Shown piece by piece: positions 51,661-60,536 of a stretch of 64,000 nt of DNA. Numbering within the stretch: the first letter of the stretch is position 1; each line of letters opens with the position of its first letter. The notes under the pieces were generated by a model, which was not told the DNA's origin, did no database searches, and worked only from the letters and a program-made list of their open reading frames with translations. Made by a program: the position numbers and the translations under genes. Source of the DNA: Streptomyces sedi (lineage in GTDB: Bacteria; Actinomycetota; Actinomycetes; Streptomycetales; Streptomycetaceae); contig NZ_VDGT01000001.1 in assembly GCF_006335015.1 (NCBI RefSeq), forward strand, positions 1 through 64,000. The letters are read 5' to 3'.

Positions 51661-52242
51661 GTGAAGGACCACGAGATCATTCCGTCGTTCGCTGGCCAGG
51701 AGCACGTCTCGCTCACCGTCGGCCACGCCCCGGCCCGCGTGGTCGCCATCGCGCACGAGTACGGCTACGCCCTTGACGACTACCTCATGACGGTCCGACC
51801 CGTGCGGTACCGGATGAGGTTCGTCCGCGACGACAGCGAGGAAGCGCGACGCCGCGCGGCCTGGGCGGACTACCACTACCGCGCGTCCGGCGCCTGGTGG
51901 GCTTCCTGCTGGCCGACCCCGCCGCCCGCCTCTGGCGTCTCCCCGGACGATGCCGCCGCTTACCGCATCGCCGTCCACCAGCAACGGCACCACCCGTGGC
52001 GGCAGCTGCTCCTGGCCTTCGGCGTCCTGATGTCCCTCACCCTCATCGGGGCCTGGGCCCTCGCCAAGGTGTCGGCCCCCGCCGCGGTGCTCCTGCCCCT
52101 GGTGGCGGCGGGGCTCGGCGGCTGGCTCATGACGTGGAGTCGACGCAAGGCGCGGGCCGCGCTCCCCGCACACGTCGCTCGCCTTGAACAGTTCGAACGC
52201 CAGCGGGTCCACCCCTCGGATGAGCGGCCCGAAGGACGCTGA
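51661..52242 (+). CDS. Unrecognised two-helix membrane protein downstream of the tRNA
   Basis: The protein has 193 residues. GTG 51661 has GGAGG at good spacing; the frame is open upstream to 51544 without another ribosome-binding site. The first 120 residues are soluble (DHEIIPSFAGQEHVSLTVGHAPARVVAIAHEYGYALDDYLM, Arg/Ala-rich segment, WWASCWP). Two membrane helices follow at about 120-160 (LLLAFGVLMSLTLIGAWAL, AAVLLPLVAAGLGGWLM), then a basic tail. No family is recognised. Orphan small proteins just past a tRNA are common remains of integrated elements, but no integrase or att duplicate is visible here. Confidence 0.55.
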   Translation: MKDHEIIPSFAGQEHVSLTVGHAPARVVAIAHEYGYALDDYLMTVRPVRYRMRFVRDDSEEARRRAAWADYHYRASGAWWASCWPTPPPASGVSPDDAAAYRIAVHQQRHHPWRQLLLAFGVLMSLTLIGAWALAKVSAPAAVLLPLVAAGLGGWLMTWSRRKARAALPAHVARLEQFERQRVHPSDERPEGR

Positions 52243-52714
52243 TCACGCGCGTCCCGGTCGCAGACCAGGACCCGCCTCCGCACCGAGCGGCTGACTGAGC
52301 TCTCCCTCCACGCCGTCCTCCCCACATGCGCGCCTCCGGCCCGGCGCAAGCACCCGTGGAAGGCGAATGCGGTCCGTCCGGTATCACCGCCGAGAAACCC
52401 CCGCGCAGCCGAGCACGACAGGCCACGACGCCTCGCGGAACCCGAGAAGAGTTGCGGAGCCGACAGTATCGCTGCCGGTACTTTCTCCGTGTCGCGGATG
52501 ATGTCGCTACGACGGGATCTCCTCTCGACGCCCATGACCTGGCCGCCCCGCACAAGCACAGGGCCGCGCTCACCGACGAACCGATCCCGCTTGTCGCGGC
52601 CTCCCGAAACGGCACCGCCTGTTCCGGCCTTCAGGCGGTCTTCGGGCCGGACGAACTTCTCAGGGCATGGCGGCCCCGCTGATCCCCTGATCCTCTGATC
52701 CCCGAAGACCCCGT
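52243..52714. other. Region without a recognised gene
   Basis: These 472 bases lie between the orphan membrane protein and the stop of the methyltransferase gene. Open frames exist on both strands but lack ribosome-binding sites and recognisable sequence. Base composition is somewhat less GC-rich than in the core genes. Confidence 0.4.
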
Positions 52715-53512
52715 TCACCCCGGCGTCGGCGGGTGCGTCACGCGGATCTTGGACTGACCGTGCGGGAGTGCCTCCCAGTCGTCCATGAAGCGCGCCGTCA
52801 GGCCGTGGTGGGCGGCGAGGGTGGTGAGGGTCTCGGTGCGGTAGTAGAAGTCCTCGCGCAGCACGTGGTGTTCCTCGCCCTCCGTGCGGTCGAAGGTGAA
52901 GTCGAACCAGCCGCCCGGCGCCAGGAGGCGGCCGACGTGGGCGAGGCACTCCTCGATCACGGACAGCGGCGAGTGGGAGAAGACGCTGTGCGCGTGGACC
53001 ACGTCGAACGCGCCGTCGGGCAGGAACCCCAGCCTCAGGTCCCGGACGGGCGTCAGGGTCGGCAGCCGTTCCTGGAGGCCCTGTTCCCGGAGGGTGTCCT
53101 GGGCGGCGAAGAGGATGTCGGGGGAGATGTCGACGCCGTAGTAGTGGCCCGGCTCCAGGTACTCGATGAACCGCCAGCCGGCGCGCAGGTTGCCGCAGCC
53201 GATCTCCAGGAGGCGGTGTTCCGGGCGCAGCCCGTGGCCGACCAGGTAGTCGAACTGCATCTGTCCGAGCGCCAGCCACCGCTCCCGGCTGCGTCCGCCC
53301 ACGGCCAGGTCCGGGTCGCGGCGCGTGTCCGAACGCATCACCTCGCGGTAGTAGGCCACATGGTCCGCCGAGCGGCGCCACAGCCAGGCGTCGCGGACGG
53401 TGCGGCGCAGATGGCGTGGCACCCGGCCGGGGTGGCGCAGCGCGTAGGCCACGCGGTGGCCGAGGGAGGCGCGGTTGGCCCTCAGCTTCTCGATCCTGGG
53501 CTTCTGCGGCAT
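52715..53512 (-). CDS. Class I SAM-dependent methyltransferase
   Basis: The protein has 265 residues. A basic N-terminal helical region (about 1-75) precedes a Rossmann methyltransferase domain: motif I LLEIGCGNLRAGWRF (about 97-111), acidic end of strand 2 in YYGVDISPD, and motif IV-like FDVVHAHSVFSHSP. The HVGRLLAPGGWFDFTF motif after it is typical of small-molecule methyltransferases. There is no substrate-defining neighbour. ATG 53512 is the first Met. Confidence 0.8.
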   Translation of the reverse strand: MPQKPRIEKLRANRASLGHRVAYALRHPGRVPRHLRRTVRDAWLWRRSADHVAYYREVMRSDTRRDPDLAVGGRSRERWLALGQMQFDYLVGHGLRPEHRLLEIGCGNLRAGWRFIEYLEPGHYYGVDISPDILFAAQDTLREQGLQERLPTLTPVRDLRLGFLPDGAFDVVHAHSVFSHSPLSVIEECLAHVGRLLAPGGWFDFTFDRTEGEEHHVLREDFYYRTETLTTLAAHHGLTARFMDDWEALPHGQSKIRVTHPPTPG

Positions 53513-53829
53513 GGCTGGCTCGTTCTTCCTCGGGGAACCCTGTCCCCAGGAGTCTCACGACCCGCGCCGCCGCGCACGTCGGACGCCCGGCCGGCCCCTC
53601 CTGCCCCGCCGGGCCATGCCGATGTCGGCTGACCGGATGACGCGGGCCCGGGGGCGGGCTTGTATACGTGGGGGCGAGCCCGGACGAACGGGTGAACGGA
53701 CGGGCGAACGAGCGGGCGCGCGGGCGCGCGGGCGCGCGGGCGCGCAGGGGAGCGAACGGTGGGGACGCGGTGACGGGGAACGGTACGGGGCCCGACCCCG
53801 ACGCACGCTGGCTGGCCGCCGCCCGGGCC

Positions 53830-53943
53830 GGCCGCGACCGCGCTACGCCCCGGCCGCCGCGACGCGGCCCGCGCCCGGCAGGCCGGCGGCACGCTGACCG
53901 TCGACTCGGCCCCGGGCGCGGGAACGGTGGTCACCCTGTCGTG
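53830..53943 (+). pseudogene. Remnant of a histidine-kinase C-terminus
   Basis: In the frame with codons starting at positions 2 mod 3, the translation contains ARQAGGTLTVDSAPGAGTV (about 53861-53917) followed by VTLSC, which matches the end of HATPase domains of NarL-type kinases (GGTLTVDSxPGxGTxVTL). The upstream part of the same frame has no N or G box. The frame runs without its own stop into the end of the LLM gene on the other strand. It is probably the tail of a deleted kinase. The flanking 53513-53830 holds nothing recognisable except GC-rich low-complexity sequence. Confidence 0.45.
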
Positions 53944-55293
53944 TCACAGCCCCAGGTTGTCGCGGAGCGTGGTGCCCGTGTACTCGGTGCGCAGGGCGCC
54001 GCGTTCCTGGAGGAGGGGGACGACCCGGTCGACGAACTCGTCGAGGCCGGTCGGGGTCAGATGGGAGCCGAGGATGAAGCCGTCCGAGCCGTCGTTCTGG
54101 ACGAACGCGTCGATGAGGTCGGCCACCTGCCGTGGCGTGCCGACGAAGTCGGTGCGGCCGAAGACGTGGAGGGCCAGCTCGCGCAGCGAGTAGTCGTGCG
54201 CCTCGGCCAACGCGCGCCACTCGGCGACGGTCTGGTGGGCGTCCTGGTGGAGGCGGGCCCGCCCCTGGATGACGGGCGGCCCCTCGGGGTCGGGGTCGAT
54301 GTCGGGCAGCGGCCCGTCGGGGTCGTACCCGGAGAGGTCCCGGTTCCAGACGGCCTCCAGCAGGATCTGCGCGGTCTGTCCCGTGACCTGCTGGCGGGCG
54401 ATGTGCCGGTGCCGCTCGACCGCGTCCGCCTCGGTGTCGCCGAGGACGAAGGACGCCGACGGCAGGATCTTGACCTCGCCGGGCGCGCGCCCGGCGAGGG
54501 CGGCGCGGCGCTGGATGTCCCGGTAGAACTCCTGGGCCTCGTCGAGGTGGCGGTAGGGCGAGAAGATGGCGTCGGAGCGCCGGACCGCGAAGTCCCGGCC
54601 GCCGGGCGAGACCCCTGCCTGGAGGATCACCGGCCGGCCCTGCGGCGGGCGCGGGGTGGTGAAGTGACCGGATATGTCGAACTGGTCGCCCTGGAAGGAG
54701 AACGCGCCGAGCTCCGTTCCGTCCTCGGGCCGCCTGAGGAAGCGTCCGCTCTCCTTGTCGGCGACGATCGCCTCCTCGCCCCAGGCGTCCCACAGCCGGT
54801 GCGTCGCCGCCAGGAACTCGTCGGCCCTGACGTAGCGGTCGTCCCGGTGCAGATAGCCGCCGCGTCGGAAGTTCTGTCCGGTGAAGGCGTCGAAGGAGGT
54901 GACGACGTTCCACCCGGCGCGCCCGCCAGAGAGATGGTCCAGGCTGCCCAGCTGGCGGGCCAGCTCGTAGGGTTCGTTGAAGGTCGTGTTGAGGGTGCCG
55001 ACCAGGCCCAGGTGTTCGGTGACGGCGGCCAGGGCGGCCAGCACCGGGAGGGTGTCGGGGCGGCCGACCACGTCCTGGTCGAAGACCCGCCCCGACCGTT
55101 CGCGCAGCGCGAGCCCCTCGGCGAGGAAGAAGAAGTCGAACTTGCCGCGTTCGGCCGTCCTGGCCAGGTGCTCGAACGACGAGAACGCGATCTGGCTGCC
55201 GGCCTCGGGGGCCGACCAGACGGTGTGGTGGTTGACGCCGCTGAGGAAGGCGCCCAGGATGATCCGCTTGCGCGGCCGTGCCGACTCGGTCAT
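53944..55293 (-). CDS. FMN-dependent monooxygenase, NtaA/SnaA/DszA family
   Basis: The protein has 449 residues. The LLM barrel of the two-component monooxygenase type is visible: ILGAFLSGVNHHTVWSAPEA at the start, GKFDFFFLAEG, NTTFNEPYELARQLGSLDHLSGGRAGWNVVTS (family signature), and RPPQGRPVILQAGVSPGGRDFA. Such enzymes use reduced FMN from a separate reductase to oxidise nitrilotriacetate, dibenzothiophene sulfone, alkanesulfonates or antibiotics. No flavin reductase gene is in view. It lies 25 bases downstream of a second LLM gene, as one unit. Confidence 0.87.
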   Translation of the reverse strand: MTESARPRKRIILGAFLSGVNHHTVWSAPEAGSQIAFSSFEHLARTAERGKFDFFFLAEGLALRERSGRVFDQDVVGRPDTLPVLAALAAVTEHLGLVGTLNTTFNEPYELARQLGSLDHLSGGRAGWNVVTSFDAFTGQNFRRGGYLHRDDRYVRADEFLAATHRLWDAWGEEAIVADKESGRFLRRPEDGTELGAFSFQGDQFDISGHFTTPRPPQGRPVILQAGVSPGGRDFAVRRSDAIFSPYRHLDEAQEFYRDIQRRAALAGRAPGEVKILPSASFVLGDTEADAVERHRHIARQQVTGQTAQILLEAVWNRDLSGYDPDGPLPDIDPDPEGPPVIQGRARLHQDAHQTVAEWRALAEAHDYSLRELALHVFGRTDFVGTPRQVADLIDAFVQNDGSDGFILGSHLTPTGLDEFVDRVVPLLQERGALRTEYTGTTLRDNLGL

Positions 55294-55318
55294 GGGTGGT
55301 CTCCGTCCAGTCCTGGGG

Positions 55319-56548
55319 TCAACGGGCGGTCGTCGCGTAGCGGTTGGCCGGGCGCGGGAGGCCGAGGCGGGCGCGCAGGCTCTCCGGCGCGTAGGTGCCG
55401 CGGAAGACTCCGCGCCGCCGCAGCTCGGGCACCAGCGCGCCGACGACCGCTTCGAGGTCGTCGGGCAGTACGGCGGGGCGCAGCCGGTAGCCGGTCAGCC
55501 CGGCGCTCCGCCACTCCAGCAGGGTGTCGGCCAGCTCCGAAGCGGTGCCGACGAAGATCGGCGCGTCGCTGGTGAACGGCTCCCCCGCCCGCTCGGCCAG
55601 CCGCGCCGCGCGGGCCTGGGCGGCGGCCCTGGTCTCGCCGAGGAGGACCACGACGTCCCCGAAGACGTGGAGCCGTTCCTCCCCGCGTCCGGCTTCCTCC
55701 TGCGCGGCACGGATCTCCGCCACCACGGCGCGCGCCTGGTCCGCGTCGTGCGGGGTGGCGTAGACGATGTCGGCCGAGCGGGCGCCGAGCCGGTAGGGCA
55801 CGCTGCCGTGGCCCAGCAGCGTCACCAGCGGTTGGCCCTGCGGTGGGCGCGGCACGATGCCGGGGCCACGCACCCGGAACCAGCGGCCGTCGAAGTCGAC
55901 GGTGTGCAGCCGGGCGCGGTCGATGAAGCGCTCGGTGGCGGCGTCCCTGATCTCGGCGTCGTCCTCCCAGCTGTCCCACAGCCGGCGGGCCACCTCGACG
56001 AAGTCGCCGGCCTCGGCGAAGTGTTCCTCGATGAAGGCCCTGGCCTCGGGACTGTCGTCGGTGTACTGGACGTGGCCGACGGGCCGACGGCCGAAGTGCG
56101 GGTTCTCCGCGGGGCGTGACGCCTGCACCCGCCAGCCGGCACGGCCGCCGCTGACGTGGTCCAGGGTGGCGATCGCCTTGGCCACGTGGAACGGCTCGGT
56201 GTGGGTGGTGGTCGCCGTCGGGACCAGCCCGATGTGGCGGGTCAGCGGGGCGATCCGGGAGGCGACGAGTACCGCGTCGAGCCGGCCGCGCACCCTGTCG
56301 GTCCTGCCGTCGGGGCCGTCGAGGCGGGCGGACTGGAGGGAGAACGAGTCCTCGATGGTGACGAAGTCGAGCAGCCCCGACTCGGCGGTGGTCACCAGGT
56401 CGGCCCAGTAGCGGGCGGTGAACAACTCGTCGGGCCTGGCCCCGGGTTCGCGCCAGGCGGCCGGGTGCCAGCCGGCGCCGTCCAGGGCGACCGCGAGATG
56501 GAGCGGATAGGAGGAGGGGGTCGGGGACGACGGGGCGGAAGGGGGCAT
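55319..56548 (-). CDS. LLM-class flavin-dependent monooxygenase, second copy
   Basis: The protein has 409 residues. A shorter LLM barrel has YPLHLAVALDGAGWHPAAW, LLDFVTIEDSFSLQ, PLTRHIGLVPTATTTHTEPFHVAKAIATLDHVSGGRAGWRVQAS and GPGIVPRPPQGQPLVTLLGHG segments. ATG 56548 (MPPSAPSS) is chosen; the longer frame to 56635 adds an Arg-rich leader. Two tandem LLM monooxygenases often degrade sulfur compounds or aromatics, consistent with the SsuB/TauB-type ATPase at the window end, though 7 kb away. Confidence 0.85.
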   Translation of the reverse strand: MPPSAPSSPTPSSYPLHLAVALDGAGWHPAAWREPGARPDELFTARYWADLVTTAESGLLDFVTIEDSFSLQSARLDGPDGRTDRVRGRLDAVLVASRIAPLTRHIGLVPTATTTHTEPFHVAKAIATLDHVSGGRAGWRVQASRPAENPHFGRRPVGHVQYTDDSPEARAFIEEHFAEAGDFVEVARRLWDSWEDDAEIRDAATERFIDRARLHTVDFDGRWFRVRGPGIVPRPPQGQPLVTLLGHGSVPYRLGARSADIVYATPHDADQARAVVAEIRAAQEEAGRGEERLHVFGDVVVLLGETRAAAQARAARLAERAGEPFTSDAPIFVGTASELADTLLEWRSAGLTGYRLRPAVLPDDLEAVVGALVPELRRRGVFRGTYAPESLRARLGLPRPANRYATTAR

Positions 56549-57132
56549 GGGAGTGGCCTCACTTGCCTGTCGGGGAACGTGCCGGAACATGCCGGTGCGG
56601 AACGCGCGGGCGCGGAACGGCGGCCGGCGGCGCACCCGCCGGTCGGGAGAGAGAGGGAGAGGTCCGCCGCGGAACGCGCCTCGGGCGCACGGGAGAAGCC
56701 GCGCGGCGCGGGGGTGGGCGGGGCGAGGGGAACGTTTCGCCAGGTCAGCGGACGCGCCCCGGCCGGGGGCGGGGAACGGAGGGCGTCAGCGACAGAGGGA
56801 ACTGGCCGAACGGACCAGGTCGATGGGGAGACGCCTGGTCAACCGACGGGACGCGGCGGGCGCGTGGAGCGCGGCCAAGGCGTGACCCCCTTCGGCGGGA
56901 CGCGCGCACCCCGGGAACGGGGCCCGCGCTCGACGACCGGCCCGACAGCCGGTGGTGGCAGAACGCTAACGCGGCGACTCACGCCCTGTCTACGGACCCC
57001 CGGGAGCCGGCGGCGGGCACCGGGGCCACTGCCGCCCCACAGGGCACGGAATCACCTACCGCATATTCCGCCCCACCAATCGTGTTCAACCTCATAACGT
57101 CACTCTCGGCCACCCGGGGGTAACTTTCTCCG
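56549..57132. other. 584-base divergent intergenic region, no gene seen
   Basis: This region is divergent between the LLM genes (minus) and the acyl-CoA oxidase-like gene (plus). It is very GC-rich, with Arg/Gly-coding open frames lacking ribosome-binding sites. The 57060-57130 end is AT-richer and probably holds the plus-strand promoter. No leader peptide with consecutive Cys codons or riboswitch fold is recognised. Confidence 0.4.
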
Positions 57133-58956
57133 GTGACTGTCACTCACCTCTCCGCACACGCGCCACAGTTGACCTCGACGACCCCACCGGCCCCGTCGTC
57201 CACCCTCAGGGAGCTGCTCTTCGCGACGCGGCGGCCCGTCCACGAACCGCTGCGGGACTTCTTCGGCTCCGCCGTCTTCGACTACCAGGAGGGGCTCACC
57301 CACGACGAGCGCATCGCGCTGTCGTACCAGCGGCTGCGCGTCGTGAACGCGGGCCTTCCCGATCCGGAGGCGCTGGTCCGGGACGCCGAGGCGCTGAGCG
57401 CGCTGCACGAGTGGGCGGGCGTCGTGGACGCCGGCCTGGCCACGATCCTGAGCATCCACTACAACCTGTTCCTCGGCAGCCTGCTCGATCACGACCACGG
57501 TGAACGGGACCTGGGCCCCTATCTCCGGATGGAGAGAGTCGGCACCTTCCTGTGCACGGAGCGGGCCCACGGCAACGACGCCGCCCAGCTCAGGACGACA
57601 GCCACGCTGGACCGCGCCACCGGGACGTTACTTCTGGAGACCCCGGACCCGGGCGCCCGCAAATGGATGCCCAACACGTCCACCACCGGCGGCCCCAAGG
57701 ACGCCCTGGTCGCTGCCCGTCTGGTGATCGACGGCAAGGACGAGGGTGTCTTTCTCTTTCTGACGCCGCTGACCGACGCGCACGGCCGCCATCTGCCGGG
57801 CGTCGAGGCGGAGGCGCTGCCGCAGACGGCCAGCAGCCCGGTCGACCACTGCGCCACCACCTTCCGCGGGGTGCGGCTGCCGCTGACCGCGATGCTCCAG
57901 GGCGACCACGGCCGGCTGACCCCGGACGGCGCGTTCACCTCCTCGCTGGGCAGCCCCCGGAAGCGGTTCCTGCGCTCCATCGGCAGGGTCACCAGCGGAA
58001 AGCTCTGCATGAGCGCCTACAGCCTGGGCACCATGCGGCACGCCCTGGCCGTCGCCGTGCGCCACTCCCACCAGCGGGTCACCTCCGGCATGACCAGCGG
58101 CCAGCGGGTGCCGCTCTTCGCACACCGCACCCACCACACCCCGCTGGTCGAGGCGCTGGCGACGACGTACGCGGCCAACTTCCTCCAGCGGGAGGTGACC
58201 GACCGCTGGTCGCGCGCCGAGGGCGACGAGGAGCGGGAGGACGCCGAACGGCTGGTGGCCATAGCCAAGGGCTGGATCACCTGGCAGGCCCGGCTGGTCA
58301 TGACGGAGTGCCGCGAGCGCTGCGGCGCGCAGGGGCTGCTGCTGGCCAACGGCATCGCGGGTCAACTCGCGGCGAACGAGGGCACGATCACCGCCGAGGG
58401 CGACAACACCGTCATCTGGGTCAAGGCCGCGGGCGAGATGCTGCTGGGCGGCTTCGCCCCGGAACCGGTCGCGGAAGTGCCGCCCGGCGAACGTTCGTTG
58501 CTCGACCCGCACCATCTGCTCGACCTGCTGGCCGACCTGGAGCGGACGCGTCACCAGCGCGCCAGGACCCGGCTGCGCGACCGTCGGGCCGGCTCCCCGC
58601 TGGACCGCTGGAACGGCGCGTCCGGCCACGCGCTGTCGCTGGTGGAGGCGCACGCGCACCGTCTCGCCGCCCGCGCGGTGCTGTCGGCGGCCGAACGGGC
58701 CGGCGACGATCAGACCCGCGCGTTGCTGACGGACCTTCAGCGTCTCTTCGCGCTGCGGTATGTGGCCGCGCACAGCGGGGAGTTGCTCGCGCACGAGCGG
58801 CTCACCGCCGACCAGGTCAGGCAGTTGCCCGAGACGGTCGAGTCGGTCGTCGGCGCGCTGCTGCCGCACGCCCTGACGCTCACGGACGGTTTCCACACCC
58901 TCGGGGAACTGACGGACCGTCACCCCATGTTGCACACCGAAACGGTCCCCGCGTGA
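57133..58956 (+). CDS. Acyl-CoA oxidase/dehydrogenase-like flavoprotein
   Basis: The protein has 607 residues, the length of acyl-CoA oxidases rather than of about 380-residue dehydrogenases. An FAD-site segment GTFLCTERAHGNDAAQLRTTA, the middle beta domain (KWMPNTSTTGGPKDALVAARL) and RVTSGKLCMSAYSLGTMRHALAVAVRHSHQRVTSGM with LPLFAHRTHHTPL-like oxidase helices are visible. LLLANGIAGQLAANEGTITAEGDNTV lies near the catalytic/FAD C-terminal part. It probably oxidises an acyl-CoA or carrier-bound acyl group. GTG 57133 follows GGGGG at long spacing. A role with the divergent monooxygenases is possible. Confidence 0.8.
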   Translation: MTVTHLSAHAPQLTSTTPPAPSSTLRELLFATRRPVHEPLRDFFGSAVFDYQEGLTHDERIALSYQRLRVVNAGLPDPEALVRDAEALSALHEWAGVVDAGLATILSIHYNLFLGSLLDHDHGERDLGPYLRMERVGTFLCTERAHGNDAAQLRTTATLDRATGTLLLETPDPGARKWMPNTSTTGGPKDALVAARLVIDGKDEGVFLFLTPLTDAHGRHLPGVEAEALPQTASSPVDHCATTFRGVRLPLTAMLQGDHGRLTPDGAFTSSLGSPRKRFLRSIGRVTSGKLCMSAYSLGTMRHALAVAVRHSHQRVTSGMTSGQRVPLFAHRTHHTPLVEALATTYAANFLQREVTDRWSRAEGDEEREDAERLVAIAKGWITWQARLVMTECRERCGAQGLLLANGIAGQLAANEGTITAEGDNTVIWVKAAGEMLLGGFAPEPVAEVPPGERSLLDPHHLLDLLADLERTRHQRARTRLRDRRAGSPLDRWNGASGHALSLVEAHAHRLAARAVLSAAERAGDDQTRALLTDLQRLFALRYVAAHSGELLAHERLTADQVRQLPETVESVVGALLPHALTLTDGFHTLGELTDRHPMLHTETVPA

Positions 58957-58971
58957 CGCGGGTAGCGCCTC

Positions 58972-59002
58972 CCGCGGCCCGTTGACCCGGCGGTGGCCGC
59001 GG
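58972..59002 (+). terminator. Hairpin after the acyl-CoA oxidase-like gene
   Basis: An 8-bp perfect stem (58972-58979 with 58995-59002) with a 15-base loop starts 16 bases after the stop. Confidence 0.4.
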
Positions 59003-59137
59003 CGGGCACGCGCCCCCCACGTCCACCGCCCCCTCACCGTCGAAGAGGCTCCGATCAGGCACAACGCCACTGCCGGGCGTTCACATTCGTCAGCGTTCCG
59101 GCACATCGCCGCCGCTCGTCCGAGCCCTCGAACGGTC

Positions 59138-59170
59138 TTCGACAGGGGCGCCGGCTGTTAAGATCAATAC
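59138..59170 (+). promoter_or_regulatory. Promoter-like AT-rich block upstream of the conservon
   Basis: TTCGAC (59138-59143) and TAAGAT (59159-59164) are 15 bases apart, shorter than ideal, within the only AT-rich patch of the 395-base gap. A transcript starting near 59171 would have a leader of about 180 bases before cvnA. Confidence 0.3.
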
Positions 59171-59351
59171 GCTTTTCAGCGGGCTGACGGTGCGTCACAT
59201 GCGCCGACGGGGGAACAGCCACAGCAGCCCCATCGTGAAGGAGCGATCGTTGATCCGCCGGTAAAGCCCCACGGCCGCAACGCGGCGGTCGCTTGCCGGG
59301 GGCTTCCCCAGCGATCGGTATCCCGACGCGAGGCGACTTGAAGAGAGTCTC

Positions 59352-60536
59352 ATGACGTCATTGTTTGCGGACCCACTTCTGTGGGTCCTGCTTGTGGTGC
59401 TCATCGCTGCGGTCCTCGCAGTGACGCGAGCGCGGAGAACCAACGTCCAACTCCGCGCGAGCAACAACACCCTTCAGGGTGAACTCACCACCGCACGCGG
59501 TCAGTTGACTGACCTCCGGGCGCGCCACTCCAGTGAGAGCTCCCGGCACGCCTCGGATCTTGAGGAGGTGCGCAAGGACGCGGAGTCCGCGACCAAGGCC
59601 ACCCTGAAGTCGGCGGTGGGCACCCTGGCCACCCTGGCCGAGGAGCAGTTGGCCCTGCTGGACGAGCTCCAGCAGAAATACGGGGACCACCGCGCGTTCC
59701 TCGCCGACCTGATGCTGGTCGACCACACCGGCAGCCAGTTCAGCCGCCGCACCAAGGGCATCTCGGTGCTCTGCGGCGGCTGGCTCGGCCGCAGGGACCG
59801 CGACGCCTCGGTGTACGACGTGGCGCGCAGCGCGCAGGGCCGCATCCGCAGCTTCGAGCGGGTGCGCATCCACTCCCAGGCGAACGTCGCCGTCTCCAGC
59901 CGGGCCGTCGAACCGGTCGCCATGGTGCTGGCCGAACTGCTCGACAACGCCACCAAGTACAGCGCGCCCGGCTCGCCCGTCGAGATCAACGTGCAGCCCG
60001 TGCCGACCGGCATCTGCCTGATCGTGGACGACGCCGGCCTCGGCATGGACCAGGAGACGAAGACGCGCGCCGCGTCCCTGCTCTCCTCCGGCGGCGCCGT
60101 CGACATCACCAGCCTGGGCGACCCGCCGAAGTTCGGCTTCGCCCTCTCCGGGAAGCTCGCCGCCCACTACGGGTTCCACGTCTCCGTGGACGCCGTCTCG
60201 CCCTACGGCGGCGTGCGCGCCGTCATCCGGGTACCGGAGAGCCTGCTGACGGCGGAGCTGCCCACCCCGGAACCGGTCGCGCTCGACACGTCCCACGAGG
60301 ACGAGGAAGAGGACAAGCCGACCCCGATCGCCTCCCTGGTCATCGGGCAGACGGCCGGCGGCCTCCCCAAGCGCCGCCGGCGCCGCGGCGGCGCCGTCAC
60401 GGTGGTGCCGTCGTCCCCGTCGGAGCACGGCGCGGACGACGTCAACGCGGAGACCGCTTCACGCCTCAAGGCGTTCGCGCGGGGCACCGCGCTCGGCCGC
60501 GACTCAGACAACACGGAAGGACCTCAGAACCAGTGA
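59352..60536 (+). CDS. cvnA: Conservon protein CvnA, membrane histidine-kinase-like ATPase
   Basis: The protein has 394 residues. An N-terminal membrane helix (LLWVLLVVLIAAVLAV) leads into a coiled coil (about 30-95), a DHp-like segment without the usual phospho-His box, an HATPase N box LAELLDNATKYSAPGSP and G box KFGFALSGKLAAHYGF, and a disordered acidic/basic tail. In Streptomyces conservons CvnA is a sensor-kinase-like membrane protein that holds CvnB-D at the membrane, resembling a G-protein-coupled receptor system. It overlaps cvnB by 4 bases. Confidence 0.93.
   Translation: MTSLFADPLLWVLLVVLIAAVLAVTRARRTNVQLRASNNTLQGELTTARGQLTDLRARHSSESSRHASDLEEVRKDAESATKATLKSAVGTLATLAEEQLALLDELQQKYGDHRAFLADLMLVDHTGSQFSRRTKGISVLCGGWLGRRDRDASVYDVARSAQGRIRSFERVRIHSQANVAVSSRAVEPVAMVLAELLDNATKYSAPGSPVEINVQPVPTGICLIVDDAGLGMDQETKTRAASLLSSGGAVDITSLGDPPKFGFALSGKLAAHYGFHVSVDAVSPYGGVRAVIRVPESLLTAELPTPEPVALDTSHEDEEEDKPTPIASLVIGQTAGGLPKRRRRRGGAVTVVPSSPSEHGADDVNAETASRLKAFARGTALGRDSDNTEGPQNQ

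Noticed and set aside
52127..52615. A 162-codon open frame on the minus strand after the orphan membrane protein
   Set aside because: It has no ribosome-binding site, overlaps the plus-strand gene end, and its Cys/Arg/Ser-rich sequence resembles no protein family.
51502..53943. Integrated element with att sites at the tRNA-Arg
   Set aside because: I found no second copy of the tRNA 3' end, no integrase, excisionase or replication gene in the window. Only the general breakpoint idea is kept as a finding.
56549..57132. Sulfur-responsive leader peptide or SAM riboswitch before the monooxygenases
   Set aside because: I looked for a short frame with consecutive Cys or a CRRHIDL-like peptide and for a SAM-box fold on the minus strand and saw neither.
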